Shown here one piece after another: positions 35,045 through 45,277 of a stretch of 64,000 nucleotides of DNA (positions are counted from its first letter, which is position 1; each line of letters opens with the position of its first letter). Position numbers and translations under genes: made by a program. This DNA is from Vogesella aquatica (GTDB lineage Bacteria > Pseudomonadota > Gammaproteobacteria > Burkholderiales > Chromobacteriaceae): the NCBI RefSeq assembly GCF_028548455.1, contig NZ_JAQQLF010000011.1, positions 1 to 64,000 on the forward strand. Reading direction: 5' to 3'. The notes under the pieces were generated by a model that ran no database searches, was not told where the DNA came from, and saw only the letters and a program-made list of their open reading frames with translations.

Positions 35045-36346
35045 ATGAATGGCATCAAGGAACTGATAGGCAGCATCAGCGCTGCCATCGGCAAGGCCGA
35101 TATGCCTGTCGCGGTATTTGATACCCATGGCGTGCTGTTTGCCGGACAGCACTTGCCGGTCCACTTTAGTCACGGACCACTACCAGGCGATTGCCACAGC
35201 ACCCCGCTGGCCCTGCCCGCTTCGGCCTCGCCAGCATTGCATCAGCTCTTTTCAGCGCTGGGCATGAGCCTGTCAACCGACGCCGTACAGGCACGCCATC
35301 ACCGCTGTAGCGACGGGCTGGAAGTGGTCTGCCTGACGCTGCACGGCTTTACCCTGCCTGAGCCGCTATACGCACCGCTGGACTTGCTACAACAACAGGT
35401 GCAGGAGCTGCAGGCCCTGAATAATGGCCTGCAAACTATCATTTCGCTGCAGTCGCAAGTAGAAAAATCACTGTGGGAGCGCCACCTGCAGCAAGTGGCT
35501 GTACTGGAAAACGCCAGCGCCGCCTACATCTGCCTGGACGAGCAAACCGCAGTAGTCAGCTGGAACCACGCCGCAGCCAGCATGCTGGGCTGGCATAGCG
35601 AAGAAGTGCTGGGCAAGCCGCTGGCACGCTTCCTGTACCAGCATCCGCAGAACTTCAGCCTGCTGCACCTGCACAACTCGCTGACCATACAGCCAGGGCG
35701 CATTGTGCACAGCCAGGAGTGGACACTGCAAAACCGCTTTGGTCACGAGCTGACGGTCGAGGTCTGTACCTACCCCCACTCGGTGGATGGCCAGTACTAC
35801 CTTAGTATTTTCTTGCACGACATTACGCGCCGCAAACTGACCGAGCAGGCGCTGGAACAGGAAACACGGCGCGACCTGCTAACCGGCCTGCTAAACCGCA
35901 AGGGTTTATACGAGGCCCTGCAGCAACAAGGGGGCAGCATTGCTGTCCTCTTCATCGACATCGATGGTTTCAAAGCCATCAATGACAACCTGGGCCACGA
36001 CGCTGGCGATATGCTGCTGCGGCAAATTGCAGAACGGCTACGCCAGTGCGTGCGCAGCAGTGATGGCGTCGCCAGGCTGGCCGGTGATGAGTTCGTACTG
36101 CTACTACCCGGCATCATGGCAAGCCAACAGGCTGGTGACATCGCCGCCAAGCTGCTGCGCAAACTGTCACAGCCCTACCATCTGGCTGGCCACCACGCTC
36201 GCGTCGGAGCCAGCATCGGCATCCATCTTGTAAGCGATGCCGCCAGACAATCGGCCGAAGCGATCATCGCAAGCGCCGATCAGGCCATGTACGAGGCCAA
36301 ACGGCGTGGCAAGGGCTGCTACTTCCTGATGCAAGACGAGGCCTGA
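35045..36346 (+). CDS. PAS-GGDEF diguanylate cyclase
   Basis: A 433-residue soluble protein. An N-terminal region (about 1-130) of unknown fold ends in a coiled coil (LDLLQQQVQELQALNNGLQ), followed by a PAS domain (about 150-270, VLENASAAYICLDEQTAVVSWN, SEEVLGKPLARFL, IFLHDITRRKL) and a GGDEF domain. The active-site loop is A346-G347-D348-E349-F350; alanine at the first position is tolerated in active cyclases. The inhibitory site R337-x2-D340 is present. It probably senses a cytoplasmic signal and makes cyclic di-GMP. The start is placed at MNGIKEL; a longer upstream frame reaches non-conserved AT-rich DNA. Confidence 0.88.
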   Translation: MNGIKELIGSISAAIGKADMPVAVFDTHGVLFAGQHLPVHFSHGPLPGDCHSTPLALPASASPALHQLFSALGMSLSTDAVQARHHRCSDGLEVVCLTLHGFTLPEPLYAPLDLLQQQVQELQALNNGLQTIISLQSQVEKSLWERHLQQVAVLENASAAYICLDEQTAVVSWNHAAASMLGWHSEEVLGKPLARFLYQHPQNFSLLHLHNSLTIQPGRIVHSQEWTLQNRFGHELTVEVCTYPHSVDGQYYLSIFLHDITRRKLTEQALEQETRRDLLTGLLNRKGLYEALQQQGGSIAVLFIDIDGFKAINDNLGHDAGDMLLRQIAERLRQCVRSSDGVARLAGDEFVLLLPGIMASQQAGDIAAKLLRKLSQPYHLAGHHARVGASIGIHLVSDAARQSAEAIIASADQAMYEAKRRGKGCYFLMQDEA

Positions 36347-36353
36347 CATAGCA

Positions 36354-36383
36354 CAAGGGTCTGCCGCACTCGACAGACCCTTG
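36354..36383. terminator. Terminator between the cyclase and metQ
   Basis: CAAGGGTCTG and CAGACCCTTG are perfect 10-nt arms around a 10-nt loop, between convergent genes; usable in both directions. Confidence 0.7.
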
Positions 36384-36436
36384 CTGCTTGTTACGCCCAC
36401 GACCGACAGCAGACAGGCCATCGGTCAGTGCTCATA

Positions 36437-37225
36437 TCAGAATGCCGGTACCACAGCACCCTGGTACTTGCTTTCGATGAACTTCTTGGTTTCCGGGCTG
36501 TTCAGCGCGGCGGCCAGTTTCTTGATGGCCGGGCTGTTCACGTTGTCCTTGCGCGCCACCAGCAGGTTGGCGTATGGCGAGGTAGTTTCAGCAAACAGAC
36601 CGTCTTTTTTCGGGTTCAGCTTGGCTTCCAGTGCGTAGTTGGCGTTGATCAGCGCCAGGTCTACCTGGTTCAGCACGCGCGGCAGGGTAGCGGCTTCCAG
36701 TTCTTTCAGCTTCAGGTCTTTCGGGTTGGCCGCAATGTCTTTCTTGGTGGGGTACAGGTTCTTGCGGTCTTTCAGCTTGATCACGCCGCCCTGATCCAGC
36801 AGCAGCAACGCGCGGCCTGCGTTGGTCGGGTCGTTCGGAATCGCCACGGTAGCGCCCTTAGGCAGGTCGGCTACTTTTTTGAATTTGGCCGAGTAGGCAG
36901 CAAATGGCTCGATGTGTACCGGCTTGCTGGCTACCACCAGGGTGGTGCCGCGGTCTTTGTTGAACTTGTCCAGATACGGGATGTGCTGGAAGAAGTTGGC
37001 GTCCAGCTGTTTTTCCTGCACCTGGGTGTTGGGCAGCACGTAGTCGTTGAACACTTTCACTTCCAGGTCTACGCCCTGCTTGGCCAGCGCGGGTTTCAGC
37101 GCTTCCAGGATCTCGGCGTGGGGCACTGGCGAAGCAGCCACGGTCAGTTTTACGTTTTCTGCCTGGGCGGCAAAGGCGATGGCGGCGAGGCTGACAGTGG
37201 CGGCCAGTTTGCTGATGCGGGTCAT
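36437..37225 (-). CDS. metQ: MetQ-family methionine-binding protein, not a lipoprotein
   Basis: A 262-residue solute-binding protein for the methionine ABC importer. VKLTVAASPVPHAEILE, KVFNDYVLPNTQVQEKQLDANFFQH and PNDPTNAGRALLLL are family signatures. Most MetQ proteins are lipoproteins, but this signal sequence (LAATVSLAAIAFAAQA before ENVKL) has no lipobox cysteine and looks like an ordinary signal peptidase I substrate, so it should be free in the periplasm. It lies 89 nt after metI in a metN-metI-metQ operon. Confidence 0.93.
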   Translation of the reverse strand: MTRISKLAATVSLAAIAFAAQAENVKLTVAASPVPHAEILEALKPALAKQGVDLEVKVFNDYVLPNTQVQEKQLDANFFQHIPYLDKFNKDRGTTLVVASKPVHIEPFAAYSAKFKKVADLPKGATVAIPNDPTNAGRALLLLDQGGVIKLKDRKNLYPTKKDIAANPKDLKLKELEAATLPRVLNQVDLALINANYALEAKLNPKKDGLFAETTSPYANLLVARKDNVNSPAIKKLAAALNSPETKKFIESKYQGAVVPAF

Positions 37226-37314
37226 GGTTTTTCCTTTTTGAGAGAAAGTCTTCCCCCTGCCCGGCCAGATCGGCGCGGGCATACGGGGCACAGCATGATT
37301 AACGGGGAGGTGTC

Positions 37315-37992
37315 TTAGTCGAAGCGACAGCGGCGCACCAGGCTGTCACCGGCCGACTGCAGGCCTTGCACCAGCGCCAGCAGCAGTACCACGGTGACGA
37401 TCATGATTTCGGTCTGGAAACGCTGGTAGCCATAGCGGATGGCCAGGTCGCCCAGGCCACCACCACCGATCACGCCGGACATGGCGGTGTAGCCCACCAG
37501 CGCCACGGCGGTAACGGTGGCCGCGCCGATCAGGCCCGGCAGCGACTCCGGCAGCAGCACTTTGAATACGATGTGCGACAGGCGCGCGCCCATGGACTGG
37601 CTGGCTTCGATCACGCCACGGTCTACTTCACGCAGCACGTTTTCCACCAGGCGGGCAAAGAACGGTACCGCACCCACCACCAGCGGCACGATGGCGCCGG
37701 CCACGCCGATGGAGGTACCCACCAGCAACAGGGTGAACGGCATCAGCACGATCAGCAGAATCACAAACGGCAGCGAGCGCAGCACGTTTACCAGGAACGA
37801 CAGCACGGCGTACAGGCGCGGGCGGGCACGTAGCTGGCCCGGTGCCGAAATGAACAACAGCACGCCCAGCGGCAAACCGGCCAGCACGGTAAACAGCATC
37901 GACACACCCAGCATGGTGAGCGTATCCAGTGTGGCCCCACCGATTTCGACCCAGTCGATTTCCAGTAGCAGATTCCAGTCAAGATCCAGCAT
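37315..37992 (-). CDS. metI: Methionine ABC transporter permease
   Basis: A 225-residue inner-membrane permease with five hydrophobic helices and the cytoplasmic coupling loop EASQSMGARLSHIVFKVLLPESLPGL that contacts MetN. LVNVLRSLPFVILLIVLMPF is the typical second-helix signature. It starts immediately at the metN stop codon with no gap, so translation is coupled. Confidence 0.95.
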   Translation of the reverse strand: MLDLDWNLLLEIDWVEIGGATLDTLTMLGVSMLFTVLAGLPLGVLLFISAPGQLRARPRLYAVLSFLVNVLRSLPFVILLIVLMPFTLLLVGTSIGVAGAIVPLVVGAVPFFARLVENVLREVDRGVIEASQSMGARLSHIVFKVLLPESLPGLIGAATVTAVALVGYTAMSGVIGGGGLGDLAIRYGYQRFQTEIMIVTVVLLLALVQGLQSAGDSLVRRCRFD

Positions 37993-39003
37993 TTACAGCA
38001 CCTCGCAACGCACACCCTCGCGGGCAAAGATGGCCGGCAGCGCCGACACGTCTACATCCGATGCCACCACGCCGGCCAGCAGCTGGCCAAACGGGGTGTC
38101 CTTGATTTCCGACAATGTGCCGGACAGCAGGTTGACGCGCAGGCCGACCTCGCGGCCAACCTTGTCCAGCACCGGCTGCAGCGTCGGCTCACCCACAAAG
38201 GTGAGCTTGATCACCGGCGTGGCCACACGCTGACGCCAGATGCCTTGCAGGGCGCCCTGTCCCATGCCGGTCTCTGCCAGCAGGCTTTGCGTTACCGCGT
38301 GCTGCGGCGCCAGGAATACGTCCAGCACCTTGCCCTGCTCCACCACGCGGCCGTGATCCAGCACTGCCACGCTGTCGCACAGCTGGCGGATGACACGCAT
38401 GTCGTGGGTGATCAGTACGATGGTCAGGCCCAGCTGACGGTTGATGTCAGCCAGCAGCGCCAGGATGGCGTCGGTGGTTTCCGGGTCCAGTGCGCTGGTG
38501 GCTTCGTCGCACAGTAACAGGTCGGGGTGATTGGCCAGCGCACGGGCAATGCCGACGCGCTGTTTCTGGCCGCCAGACAGCTGCGACGGTCGCTTGTGTT
38601 TGTGGTCTTGCAGGCCAACCAGCGCCAGCAGCTCGTCAACGCGGGCGTCCATCTGCGCCGGGCTCTGGCCGCCAGCCAGCTCCAGCGGAAAGCGCACGTT
38701 GGCCGCGACGGTGCGCGAACGCAGCAGATTAAAGTGCTGGAATACCATGCCGATGCGCTGGCGACGCTGCTGCAGCGCACGCTCGTCCAGGCGGGTAATG
38801 TCCTCGCCGTGCAGGCTGACGTGGCCGCTGTCCGGCCGCTCCAGCAGATTCAGGCAGCGGATCAGCGTGCTTTTGCCGGCACCGGAGCGACCGATAATGC
38901 CGTAGATCTCGCCACTGGCAATCTGCAGGCTGACGTTATCCAGCGCGGCTATGCTCTTGCCGCCGTGCTGGTAGTGTTTGCTGATGCTTTGTACTTCGAT
39001 CAT
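37993..39003 (-). CDS. metN: Methionine ABC transporter ATP-binding protein
   Basis: A 336-residue ATPase. Walker A is GRSGAGKST (38-46), the signature is LSGGQKQRVGIARAL, Walker B is LLLCDEATSALD, and a C-terminal NIL domain (about 260-336) that senses methionine and inhibits transport is present. It is the first gene of the operon. The start MIEVQSI was chosen because the upstream extension is not family-like. No SAM riboswitch was visible upstream; the leader is AT-rich. Confidence 0.95.
   Translation of the reverse strand: MIEVQSISKHYQHGGKSIAALDNVSLQIASGEIYGIIGRSGAGKSTLIRCLNLLERPDSGHVSLHGEDITRLDERALQQRRQRIGMVFQHFNLLRSRTVAANVRFPLELAGGQSPAQMDARVDELLALVGLQDHKHKRPSQLSGGQKQRVGIARALANHPDLLLCDEATSALDPETTDAILALLADINRQLGLTIVLITHDMRVIRQLCDSVAVLDHGRVVEQGKVLDVFLAPQHAVTQSLLAETGMGQGALQGIWRQRVATPVIKLTFVGEPTLQPVLDKVGREVGLRVNLLSGTLSEIKDTPFGQLLAGVVASDVDVSALPAIFAREGVRCEVL
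38152..38163 (+). repeat. 12-nt word GCGGCCAACCTT inside metN
   Basis: Exact copy within the NIL-domain coding region, showing that the word also occurs inside conserved genes. Confidence 0.75.
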
Positions 39004-39183
39004 GCCTTGCCCTAGCCCCGCTAGCGTTGCAGCAGCAGGTTTTGATAAATATGGGCGCAGTCTATAGCGATCGATTGGATACAAAAAATAATATAATACG
39101 AATTCTTTATTCTTTTAGATTATTAAGCAGCCAAGCGTACTGCTTCGCAGGCATATTGCAGGCGCAAGCTCGATTGGCGCCCA

Positions 39184-39212
39184 TAAAAAAAACCACCCTG
39201 GAACAGGTGGCT
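39184..39212 (-). terminator. Terminator of the HD-GYP gene
   Basis: On the minus strand CCACCTG-ttcc-AGGGTGG is followed by seven T residues, 20 nt after the stop codon. Confidence 0.8.
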
Positions 39213-39232
39213 GCAGCCCCGCAGTGGCCCAC

Positions 39233-40237
39233 TCAAGCCGAGGAGACCGGCTCGTCACGCAAGCGCGCCTGGATATCCAGCACCTGCGCCAAGTTGGCCA
39301 GAAAAGCATCCAGCACTTTGGGGTCAAAATGCAGGCCGCGCTGGCTTTCCATAAACGCCAGCGCCCGTTCTACATCCCATGCGGCCTTGTATGGGCGCGC
39401 CGAGGTCAGCGCATCAAACACGTCGGCCACCGCCACAATGCGTGCGGCCAACGGTATGGCCTCGCCACACAGGCCTTGCGGGTAGCCCGTGCCATCAAAT
39501 TTTTCATGGTGGCCCAGTGCGATATCGTGGGCCATGCATAACAAAGGCAGCTCGCTATCCTGTAAAAATTCTGCCCCCCTTGCCGGGTGGGTTTTCATCA
39601 CGTCGAACTCTTCCGGGGTAAGCTTGCCTGGCTTGAGCAGAATATGGTCCGGGATAGCGACCTTGCCAATGTCGTGCATCGGGGCTGCCAGAAAAATGCG
39701 CTCTTCTATCTCGGGCCCCAGCTGCAAGCCGGTGGCAATAATGCGGGCATAGTAGGCCATACGCTCGATATGGCGACCGGTTTCCGGGTCACGTGATTCG
39801 GCAATGTGCGACAGGCGGATCACCAGGTCTTGTGCGGCTACCTCCCGCAACTGACGCTGGGCACGGCGCAGTTTCAACAAATTCTGGATGCGGGCACGGG
39901 TTTCCGGCGGGTCCAGCGGCTTGGTCAGAAAATCGGTGGAGCCGCCTTCCAGTGCGCGCTGCCGCACGTCCTTCATATCACTGGTGGTCACCATGATGAC
40001 GGGTATGTCATGGATATGCGGCATGGCACGCAGCGCATGAATCAGCTGCAAGCCATCCATGCCGGGCATCATGTAATCAGTCAGGATAAGGTCGGGCGTA
40101 TTGCCTCTGCACCATGCAAGGGCGGCATTGGCGTCCTGCATGGTCAGTGGCTCACAGTGCTCTATACGGCTGACCAAATGGCGCAACACCATCAGGTTGG
40201 CCGGATTGTCGTCAACAATCAACACAGTCATTCTCAT
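39233..40237 (-). CDS. Response regulator with HD-GYP phosphodiesterase domain
   Basis: A 334-residue RpfG-like protein. The receiver domain (1-120) has the acceptor D54 in LTDYMMPGMDG and the conserved K106. The HD-GYP domain (about 135-325) has H188-D189 and G251-Y252-P253 plus HHEKFDGTGYP, so it should degrade cyclic di-GMP. Its kinase is not adjacent on the same strand, but the divergent hybrid kinase gene 200 nt away is the obvious candidate. Confidence 0.93.
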   Translation of the reverse strand: MRMTVLIVDDNPANLMVLRHLVSRIEHCEPLTMQDANAALAWCRGNTPDLILTDYMMPGMDGLQLIHALRAMPHIHDIPVIMVTTSDMKDVRQRALEGGSTDFLTKPLDPPETRARIQNLLKLRRAQRQLREVAAQDLVIRLSHIAESRDPETGRHIERMAYYARIIATGLQLGPEIEERIFLAAPMHDIGKVAIPDHILLKPGKLTPEEFDVMKTHPARGAEFLQDSELPLLCMAHDIALGHHEKFDGTGYPQGLCGEAIPLAARIVAVADVFDALTSARPYKAAWDVERALAFMESQRGLHFDPKVLDAFLANLAQVLDIQARLRDEPVSSA

Positions 40238-40439
40238 GGCAAACCTTGCTGTCCGTTAAATGTTCTATCGAAAATTGCCACAGTTGCATCCTATGCCGCT
40301 ACAGTGCATTGTCAACAATCCAGCTATGATATTTATAGATTCTTATCCATCCTACAGCGCTTGTCTTTGCACTAAAAGGATGAAATTTAGTAGTAACAGT
40401 TCATAATGAAGTGCTTATTAAAAACCAAGGAGCACAAGC

Positions 40440-40940
40440 ATGTTGAAGTTTGCACGTACTTTGCTGGCCGCGGTGCTGGTTGTGTCCTCAGCCAGCGCCC
40501 TGGCGCTGGACAAACCATCCGGCCGCCCCATCCTCACCGTATCAGGCCTGATCGCCGACAAAAATGCCGGTAACGATGCGCAGTTTGACGCCGCCATGCT
40601 GGACAAGCTGCCCCAACAGAAGATGACGGTTGAAACCCCGTGGTACAAGACCGCACAAACCTTTGAAGGGCCACTGTTTCGCGACGTACTGAAAGCTGCC
40701 GGCGCAAAGGGCAAAAAGCTGTACGTGGTGGCACTGAATGATTACGCAGCAGAAATCCCGCTGGCCGACCTGGAAAAACACGATGTGATCCTGGCGCGCA
40801 AAATTGACGGTAAAGTATTGAATGTACGCGACAAAGGCCCGCTATTCATCATGTACCCTTTTGACAAGAAACCTGAACTGCGCACCAAAGACATCTACTC
40901 GCGCTGCGTGTGGCAGGTGAACCGCATCCGTGTGGAATAA
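40440..40940 (+). CDS. Periplasmic molybdopterin-oxidoreductase-fold protein
   Basis: A 166-residue protein with a signal peptide (LLAAVLVVSSASALA before LDKPSG). The body (LTVSGLIADKNAGNDAQFD, QTFEGPLFRDVLKAAGAKG, DYAAEIPLADLEKHDVILAR, GPLFIMYPFD) resembles the sulfite-oxidase-like oxidoreductase molybdopterin-binding domain in short form. Short proteins like this often sit beside sensor kinases or cyclases and may act as ligand-binding or co-sensor proteins rather than enzymes; there is only one cysteine, in a late position. A strong AAGGAG precedes the ATG. It lies 27 nt before the hybrid kinase gene and is surely co-transcribed with it. Confidence 0.8.
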   Translation: MLKFARTLLAAVLVVSSASALALDKPSGRPILTVSGLIADKNAGNDAQFDAAMLDKLPQQKMTVETPWYKTAQTFEGPLFRDVLKAAGAKGKKLYVVALNDYAAEIPLADLEKHDVILARKIDGKVLNVRDKGPLFIMYPFDKKPELRTKDIYSRCVWQVNRIRVE

Positions 40941-40967
40941 GCCCGCGCGGCTGCCGGAGTAACACAG

Positions 40968-43580
40968 GTGCCCCTACGCCACGCAAACCGCCGCGTCAGC
41001 AACCAGCTATGGCTGCTCGGCATCCTCATGGCCGCAGCCCTGCTGGTAGTGGGCATGCTTTATCACCGGCAGCAATCCGAAATGCAGCACTTCGCCGAGC
41101 AGGGCGAAGACAACATCGTCTGGGTCTACTCGCAGCTGGGTATCGATTACTATCGCACCCTGGGGGCGGCAAAAGTAGCCGTTGCTACTGGCCAGCTGAA
41201 GGACCTGGACGAGCTGCAGCTGCGTTACGACATTCTGGTGTCACGCATTACCCTGCTGAGCGAATACCGCTACAGCCTGCTATTCAAGAACGGGCAATGG
41301 TACAACACCCACATGGCAGCCCTTACCCGGCTGGTGGCCGCTACCGACAAAAAGCTGGCAGCCGGTGATGGCTACTTTACCCAGCGCACTGCTAGCGATC
41401 TGGTGCAAGACCTGAACGCTATTGTCGAAAATGTACGCGAGCTCACCATCGGCGCCAACAGCCGCCTCACCGAGCAGGCCAACGAGAGTAACCGCAGCCT
41501 GCAAAGCATCAACACCACGGTAGCGGCCACCGCGGCCATCCTGATGCTGGTAGCCAGCCTGATGGCTGCCATGGCCTACCGTAACTTGTCACACAGCGAA
41601 AAGCGTCGCGAAGAAGCCGAACAGCTTAGCAAGGAGCTGGACCAGGCCTTGGCCCAGGCCGAGGCGGCCAACGAAGCCAAAAGCGCATTTCTGGCCAATA
41701 TGAGCCATGAAATCCGCACCCCGATGAATGGCGTCATCGGCATGACCGAGCTGACGCTGGATACCGAGCTCAGTACGGAGCAGCGCGAATACCTGGAGCT
41801 GGTCAAGTCATCGGCCGACTCGCTACTGACCATCATCAATGACATTCTGGACTTTTCCAAAGTAGAAGCCGGCAAAATGACCCTCGAAGCGGTCACTTTC
41901 TCGCTGCGCGACCTGGTCACCCAGACGGTCTACCCCTTCGCCCTGCGCGCCAGCAAGCAGCAACTCGAAGTGATCTGTCGCGTTTGCCCGGCGCTGCCGG
42001 ACCGGGTCATTTCCGACCCGTCCCGGCTGCGGCAGATACTGAATAATCTCATCGGCAACGCCATCAAATTTACCCACCGCGGCGAAGTGGTACTGACCGT
42101 AAGCGGTGACATCCAAGCCGACGGCTGCCTGCTGTTGAACGTCTCGGTACGAGACACGGGCATCGGTATCCCGCAGGAAAAGCAGCAACTCATCTTTGAC
42201 GCCTTCGCCCAGGCCGACAATAGCACCACCCGCCGTTACGGCGGCACCGGCCTGGGGCTATCCATCACCCAGAAACTGGTACGTCTGCTGGGTGGCCACA
42301 TCAGCGTACACAGCACCCCGGGCACCGGATCGGACTTCCAGTTCAGCATACCCGTGCAGCTTGCCGCCGAGCAGCCCTTGCAGACCGCACCAAGCGAGTT
42401 GGCCGACATGCCTGTGCTGGTAGTAGATGACAATCCCACCAACCGCAGCTGGCTGGAAGCCATGCTGAAAAACTGGTCGATGCGGCCAACCCTGGCAGCC
42501 GATGGCTTCGAGGCGCTTGAGCTACTCGCGCACCAGCACTACCCGCTTATTTTGCTGGATGGCCATATGCCCGGCATGTCAGGCTTTGAGGTTGCACAGC
42601 AAATCCAGGAAGAGCGCCGCAGCGCTACCGTCATCATGCTGACCTCTTCCGGAGAACGTGGCGACGCAAAACGCTGCCAGGCACTGGGCATACGCGGCTA
42701 CCTCACCAAACCGGTATCCCAGGAAGAGCTGCTCACCACCATCAAGCTGCTGCACAACCAGAGCGACGCCACCGCCCCCCCCGAGCTGGTGACGCGCCAT
42801 ACCGTGCGCGAGCTGGGGCATAGCCTGAACATTCTGCTGGCAGAGGACAACCCGGTAAACCAGAAACTGGCCGTTACCATCCTGCACCGCCGCGGCTACC
42901 ATGTCACGGTAGTCGGCAATGGCCAGGAGGCGCTGGATGCCCTGGCTGCTGCACACTTCGACCTGGTGTTGATGGATATGCAAATGCCGGTGATGGATGG
43001 CCTGGAAGCCTGCCAGCGCATTCGCGCCATGCAGGCGGCCGGCAGCCTGACGCCCCTGCCCATCATTGCGCTAACCGCCAATGCCATGAGCGGGGACCGC
43101 GAGCGCTACCTGCAAGCCGGCATGGACGGCTACATCAGCAAGCCTATAGACGCCATCCGCACGCTGGAAGAAATCCATCGCGTGCTTGGCGACACGCCGG
43201 CCACTACGCCACCACCACCCGCACCCGAACAGGACAATACCCCGGTATTTCAGTACGCCCAGGCACTGAAAAACTGCGATGGCGACGAGCATTTCCTGCC
43301 ACTGCTGCTGGCTGCTTTTCTCGATGACATGCCGGTACGGCTGGCCGACCTGCGCCAGGGTGTGCAACAAGGCAATCTGCCGGCCATTATCATGGCCGCA
43401 CACACCCTGAAAGGCAGCTGCCTGTCCATTGCCGCCCTGCAGTTGGCCGCACACTGCCGCCGCATGGAAACCGCTGCCAACGAAGGCAGGCTGGCTGACG
43501 CCATGGCAGACCTGCCCGAGCTGGAGTCCTGCAGCGCAGCCCTGACCCTGGCGCTACAGCCCTACCTTGGCCAACCCTGA
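40968..43580 (+). CDS. Hybrid sensor histidine kinase with two receiver domains and HPt
   Basis: An 870-residue BarA/ArcB-like kinase. TM1 is about 13-30 and TM2 about 182-204, enclosing a periplasmic sensor of some 150 residues. Then come a coiled coil, HisKA with the phosphorylated H247 ([15 protein letters not shown]), HATPase, a receiver with D531 ([11 protein letters not shown]), a second receiver with D670 ([11 protein letters not shown]), and an HPt domain with H812 (AAHTLKGSC). A full phosphorelay in one chain is thus possible. The GTG start at 40968 has GGAG nine bases upstream and keeps TM1 intact. With the upstream periplasmic protein as co-sensor and the divergent HD-GYP regulator as output, the three genes look like one signalling unit (inference). 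Confidence 0.88.
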   Translation: MPLRHANRRVSNQLWLLGILMAAALLVVGMLYHRQQSEMQHFAEQGEDNIVWVYSQLGIDYYRTLGAAKVAVATGQLKDLDELQLRYDILVSRITLLSEYRYSLLFKNGQWYNTHMAALTRLVAATDKKLAAGDGYFTQRTASDLVQDLNAIVENVRELTIGANSRLTEQANESNRSLQSINTTVAATAAILMLVASLMAAMAYRNLSHSEKRREEAEQLSKELDQALAQAEAANEAKSAFLANMSHEIRTPMNGVIGMTELTLDTELSTEQREYLELVKSSADSLLTIINDILDFSKVEAGKMTLEAVTFSLRDLVTQTVYPFALRASKQQLEVICRVCPALPDRVISDPSRLRQILNNLIGNAIKFTHRGEVVLTVSGDIQADGCLLLNVSVRDTGIGIPQEKQQLIFDAFAQADNSTTRRYGGTGLGLSITQKLVRLLGGHISVHSTPGTGSDFQFSIPVQLAAEQPLQTAPSELADMPVLVVDDNPTNRSWLEAMLKNWSMRPTLAADGFEALELLAHQHYPLILLDGHMPGMSGFEVAQQIQEERRSATVIMLTSSGERGDAKRCQALGIRGYLTKPVSQEELLTTIKLLHNQSDATAPPELVTRHTVRELGHSLNILLAEDNPVNQKLAVTILHRRGYHVTVVGNGQEALDALAAAHFDLVLMDMQMPVMDGLEACQRIRAMQAAGSLTPLPIIALTANAMSGDRERYLQAGMDGYISKPIDAIRTLEEIHRVLGDTPATTPPPPAPEQDNTPVFQYAQALKNCDGDEHFLPLLLAAFLDDMPVRLADLRQGVQQGNLPAIIMAAHTLKGSCLSIAALQLAAHCRRMETAANEGRLADAMADLPELESCSAALTLALQPYLGQP

Positions 43581-44203
43581 CCCCGTGGCAACCGGATGGC
43601 AGGCAGCAACGCCGTGCTACCGGGCCACAGGTGATTTGCCGGTACGATAATCACCATACAACATCCCGCACCTGTGCTTGAAAGCACGGCAAAAGGTGCG
43701 GGCGTCCGCGTTACCCGCTCGGGCATTGCTACCGGAGCAGGCCTAACGTTAGCCTGCCGCCCCCAGGCAGCCTAGCGCCTGCCAGCACGCTTTCTTGCCG
43801 AGATACAGGCCCGGAAAGCTTACCGGGCCTGCCCTTCCGGGCGCTCGCCATGCGGGATACGGCTACGGTACCGGATAGCATTTTGCCTATTCAAGACAGG
43901 TTCCTATTTTCCGGCCGACGTAGCAGCTCACCATACAAATGCGCACCCTGCCATCGTGTCCACGGGCATGGTGATACCCCCAGACACCCGCCCTGCTGTG
44001 GCGGGTAGGCGTGCACTCAAGTGCCTCATTCAGGGATTCACAGATGAACACTGCCACAGCCAACGGGTACCTTGCGCACCAACATCAACCCAAATGCCTG
44101 GTACATACCCGCCCTCCGGTTTGCATGCAGCTGCGCAAGAATCGGGCTGTCCGGCTCCTGGCTGGCCGCTACAGTGGCTCTGTCCCACACCAAGGAGCCT
44201 CAC
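43581..44203. other. Long intergenic region with hairpins, no gene supported
   Basis: About 620 nt. A stem-loop AGGCCCGG/CCGGGCCT occurs at 43807-43830 and a perfect ACCCGCC/GGCGGGT hairpin at 43986-44006, neither with a clear T run. ORFs here lack ribosome sites and family features. Confidence 0.4.
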
Positions 44204-44953
44204 ATGAAACTGCTACAAAATCAGGTTGCCATCGTCACTGGCGCATCCGCCGGCATTGGTGCCGCCACCGCACGCATACTCAGCGCCCACGGTGCTGCCG
44301 TGGTGCTGAATGCCCGCCAGCCCGCCCCGCTGCACGCACTGGCGGCTGCCATCGAAGCTGACGGCGGTCGTGCCTGCGTAGTAACCGGCGACGTCACCCG
44401 CGCCGACACCCACCAGCGTTGCGTAGCCGCCGCTCTGCAACACTTTGGCGGCCTGGACATTGCCGTCAATAACGCAGGCAGTACTGGCACCATGCGGCCA
44501 CTAGCCGAGCTGCAAATCGAAGAATGGGACATTACACTGCAAAGCAACCTCGGCGCCGCCTTTCTGGCGGCTCGGGCACAGATTCCAGCCCTGCTGCAGC
44601 GCGGCGGCGGCGCGCTGGTGTTTACCAGCAGCTTTGTCGGTAGCAGTGCCGGTCTGCCCGGCATGGCTGCCTATGGTGCAGCCAAGGCCGGGCTGATGGG
44701 TCTGGTCAAAGGCATTACTGCCGATTACGCGGCACAGGGCATACGCGCCAATGCAGTGCTGCCTGGCGGCACGCAAACAGCCATGGCAGGCGACGAGACA
44801 CAACAGGCATGGGCTGCCGACCTGCACGCAATGAAGCGGCTGGCGCAACCAGCAGAAATTGCGGCAGCCATCCTATTCTTGGCCAGCCCGATGGCTAGCT
44901 TCGTTGCAGGGTCGGCGCTGTATGCCGATGGCGGCAATGCCGCGGTGAAATAG
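44204..44953 (+). CDS. Short-chain dehydrogenase/reductase
   Basis: A 249-residue classical SDR. The cofactor loop is T12-GASAGIG, the NNAG motif is at 89-92, and the catalytic residues are the serine of TSSF (142/143), Y157 and K161 in YGAAKAG. NADP or NAD use and the substrate cannot be decided; N-terminal residues after the glycine loop (NARQP) hint at NADP. The start at 44204 has AAGGAG seven bases upstream; the longer TTG-initiated frame does not. It appears monocistronic. It is the last ordinary gene before the CDI array. Confidence 0.9.
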   Translation: MKLLQNQVAIVTGASAGIGAATARILSAHGAAVVLNARQPAPLHALAAAIEADGGRACVVTGDVTRADTHQRCVAAALQHFGGLDIAVNNAGSTGTMRPLAELQIEEWDITLQSNLGAAFLAARAQIPALLQRGGGALVFTSSFVGSSAGLPGMAAYGAAKAGLMGLVKGITADYAAQGIRANAVLPGGTQTAMAGDETQQAWAADLHAMKRLAQPAEIAAAILFLASPMASFVAGSALYADGGNAAVK

Positions 44954-45277
44954 CCGGCCGGCAAACTTTCAGGCCGGTTTGCACCGGATGCACGGAAATC
45001 AGCGCGCTGCGCTGCCATCCTAAACGGGCGCAGCGCAATACACCCCACTCTGTGGCCGCTCCGGCACCGCTGCAATCGCACAATCCGGACTGTCTTTGGC
45101 CCAGTTTGCCAATTGAGCCAATGGTTCGATTGGCGGCATACCACTGCATAGCGAAAGCTTGGGGCCAGCGAGCAGACAAGGGTCGAACACGTAAGATTGC
45201 CCTCCTCCCGAAAAACGGCAGCGGTGAAAAGTAGGCATTCCTGGCAAATTTAACCCTATCCGTGCTGGAAATTCGTC
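44954..45277. other. Junction between core genome and IS/CDI remnant region
   Basis: About 320 nt with no supported gene. A minus-strand frame here reads SLCSGMPPIEPLAQLANWA, which might be an old gene remnant, but I cannot place it. Confidence 0.35.

Noticed and set aside
39004-39180. SAM riboswitch upstream of metN
   Set aside because: No SAM-I or SAM-II type core could be drawn; the leader is short and AT-rich.
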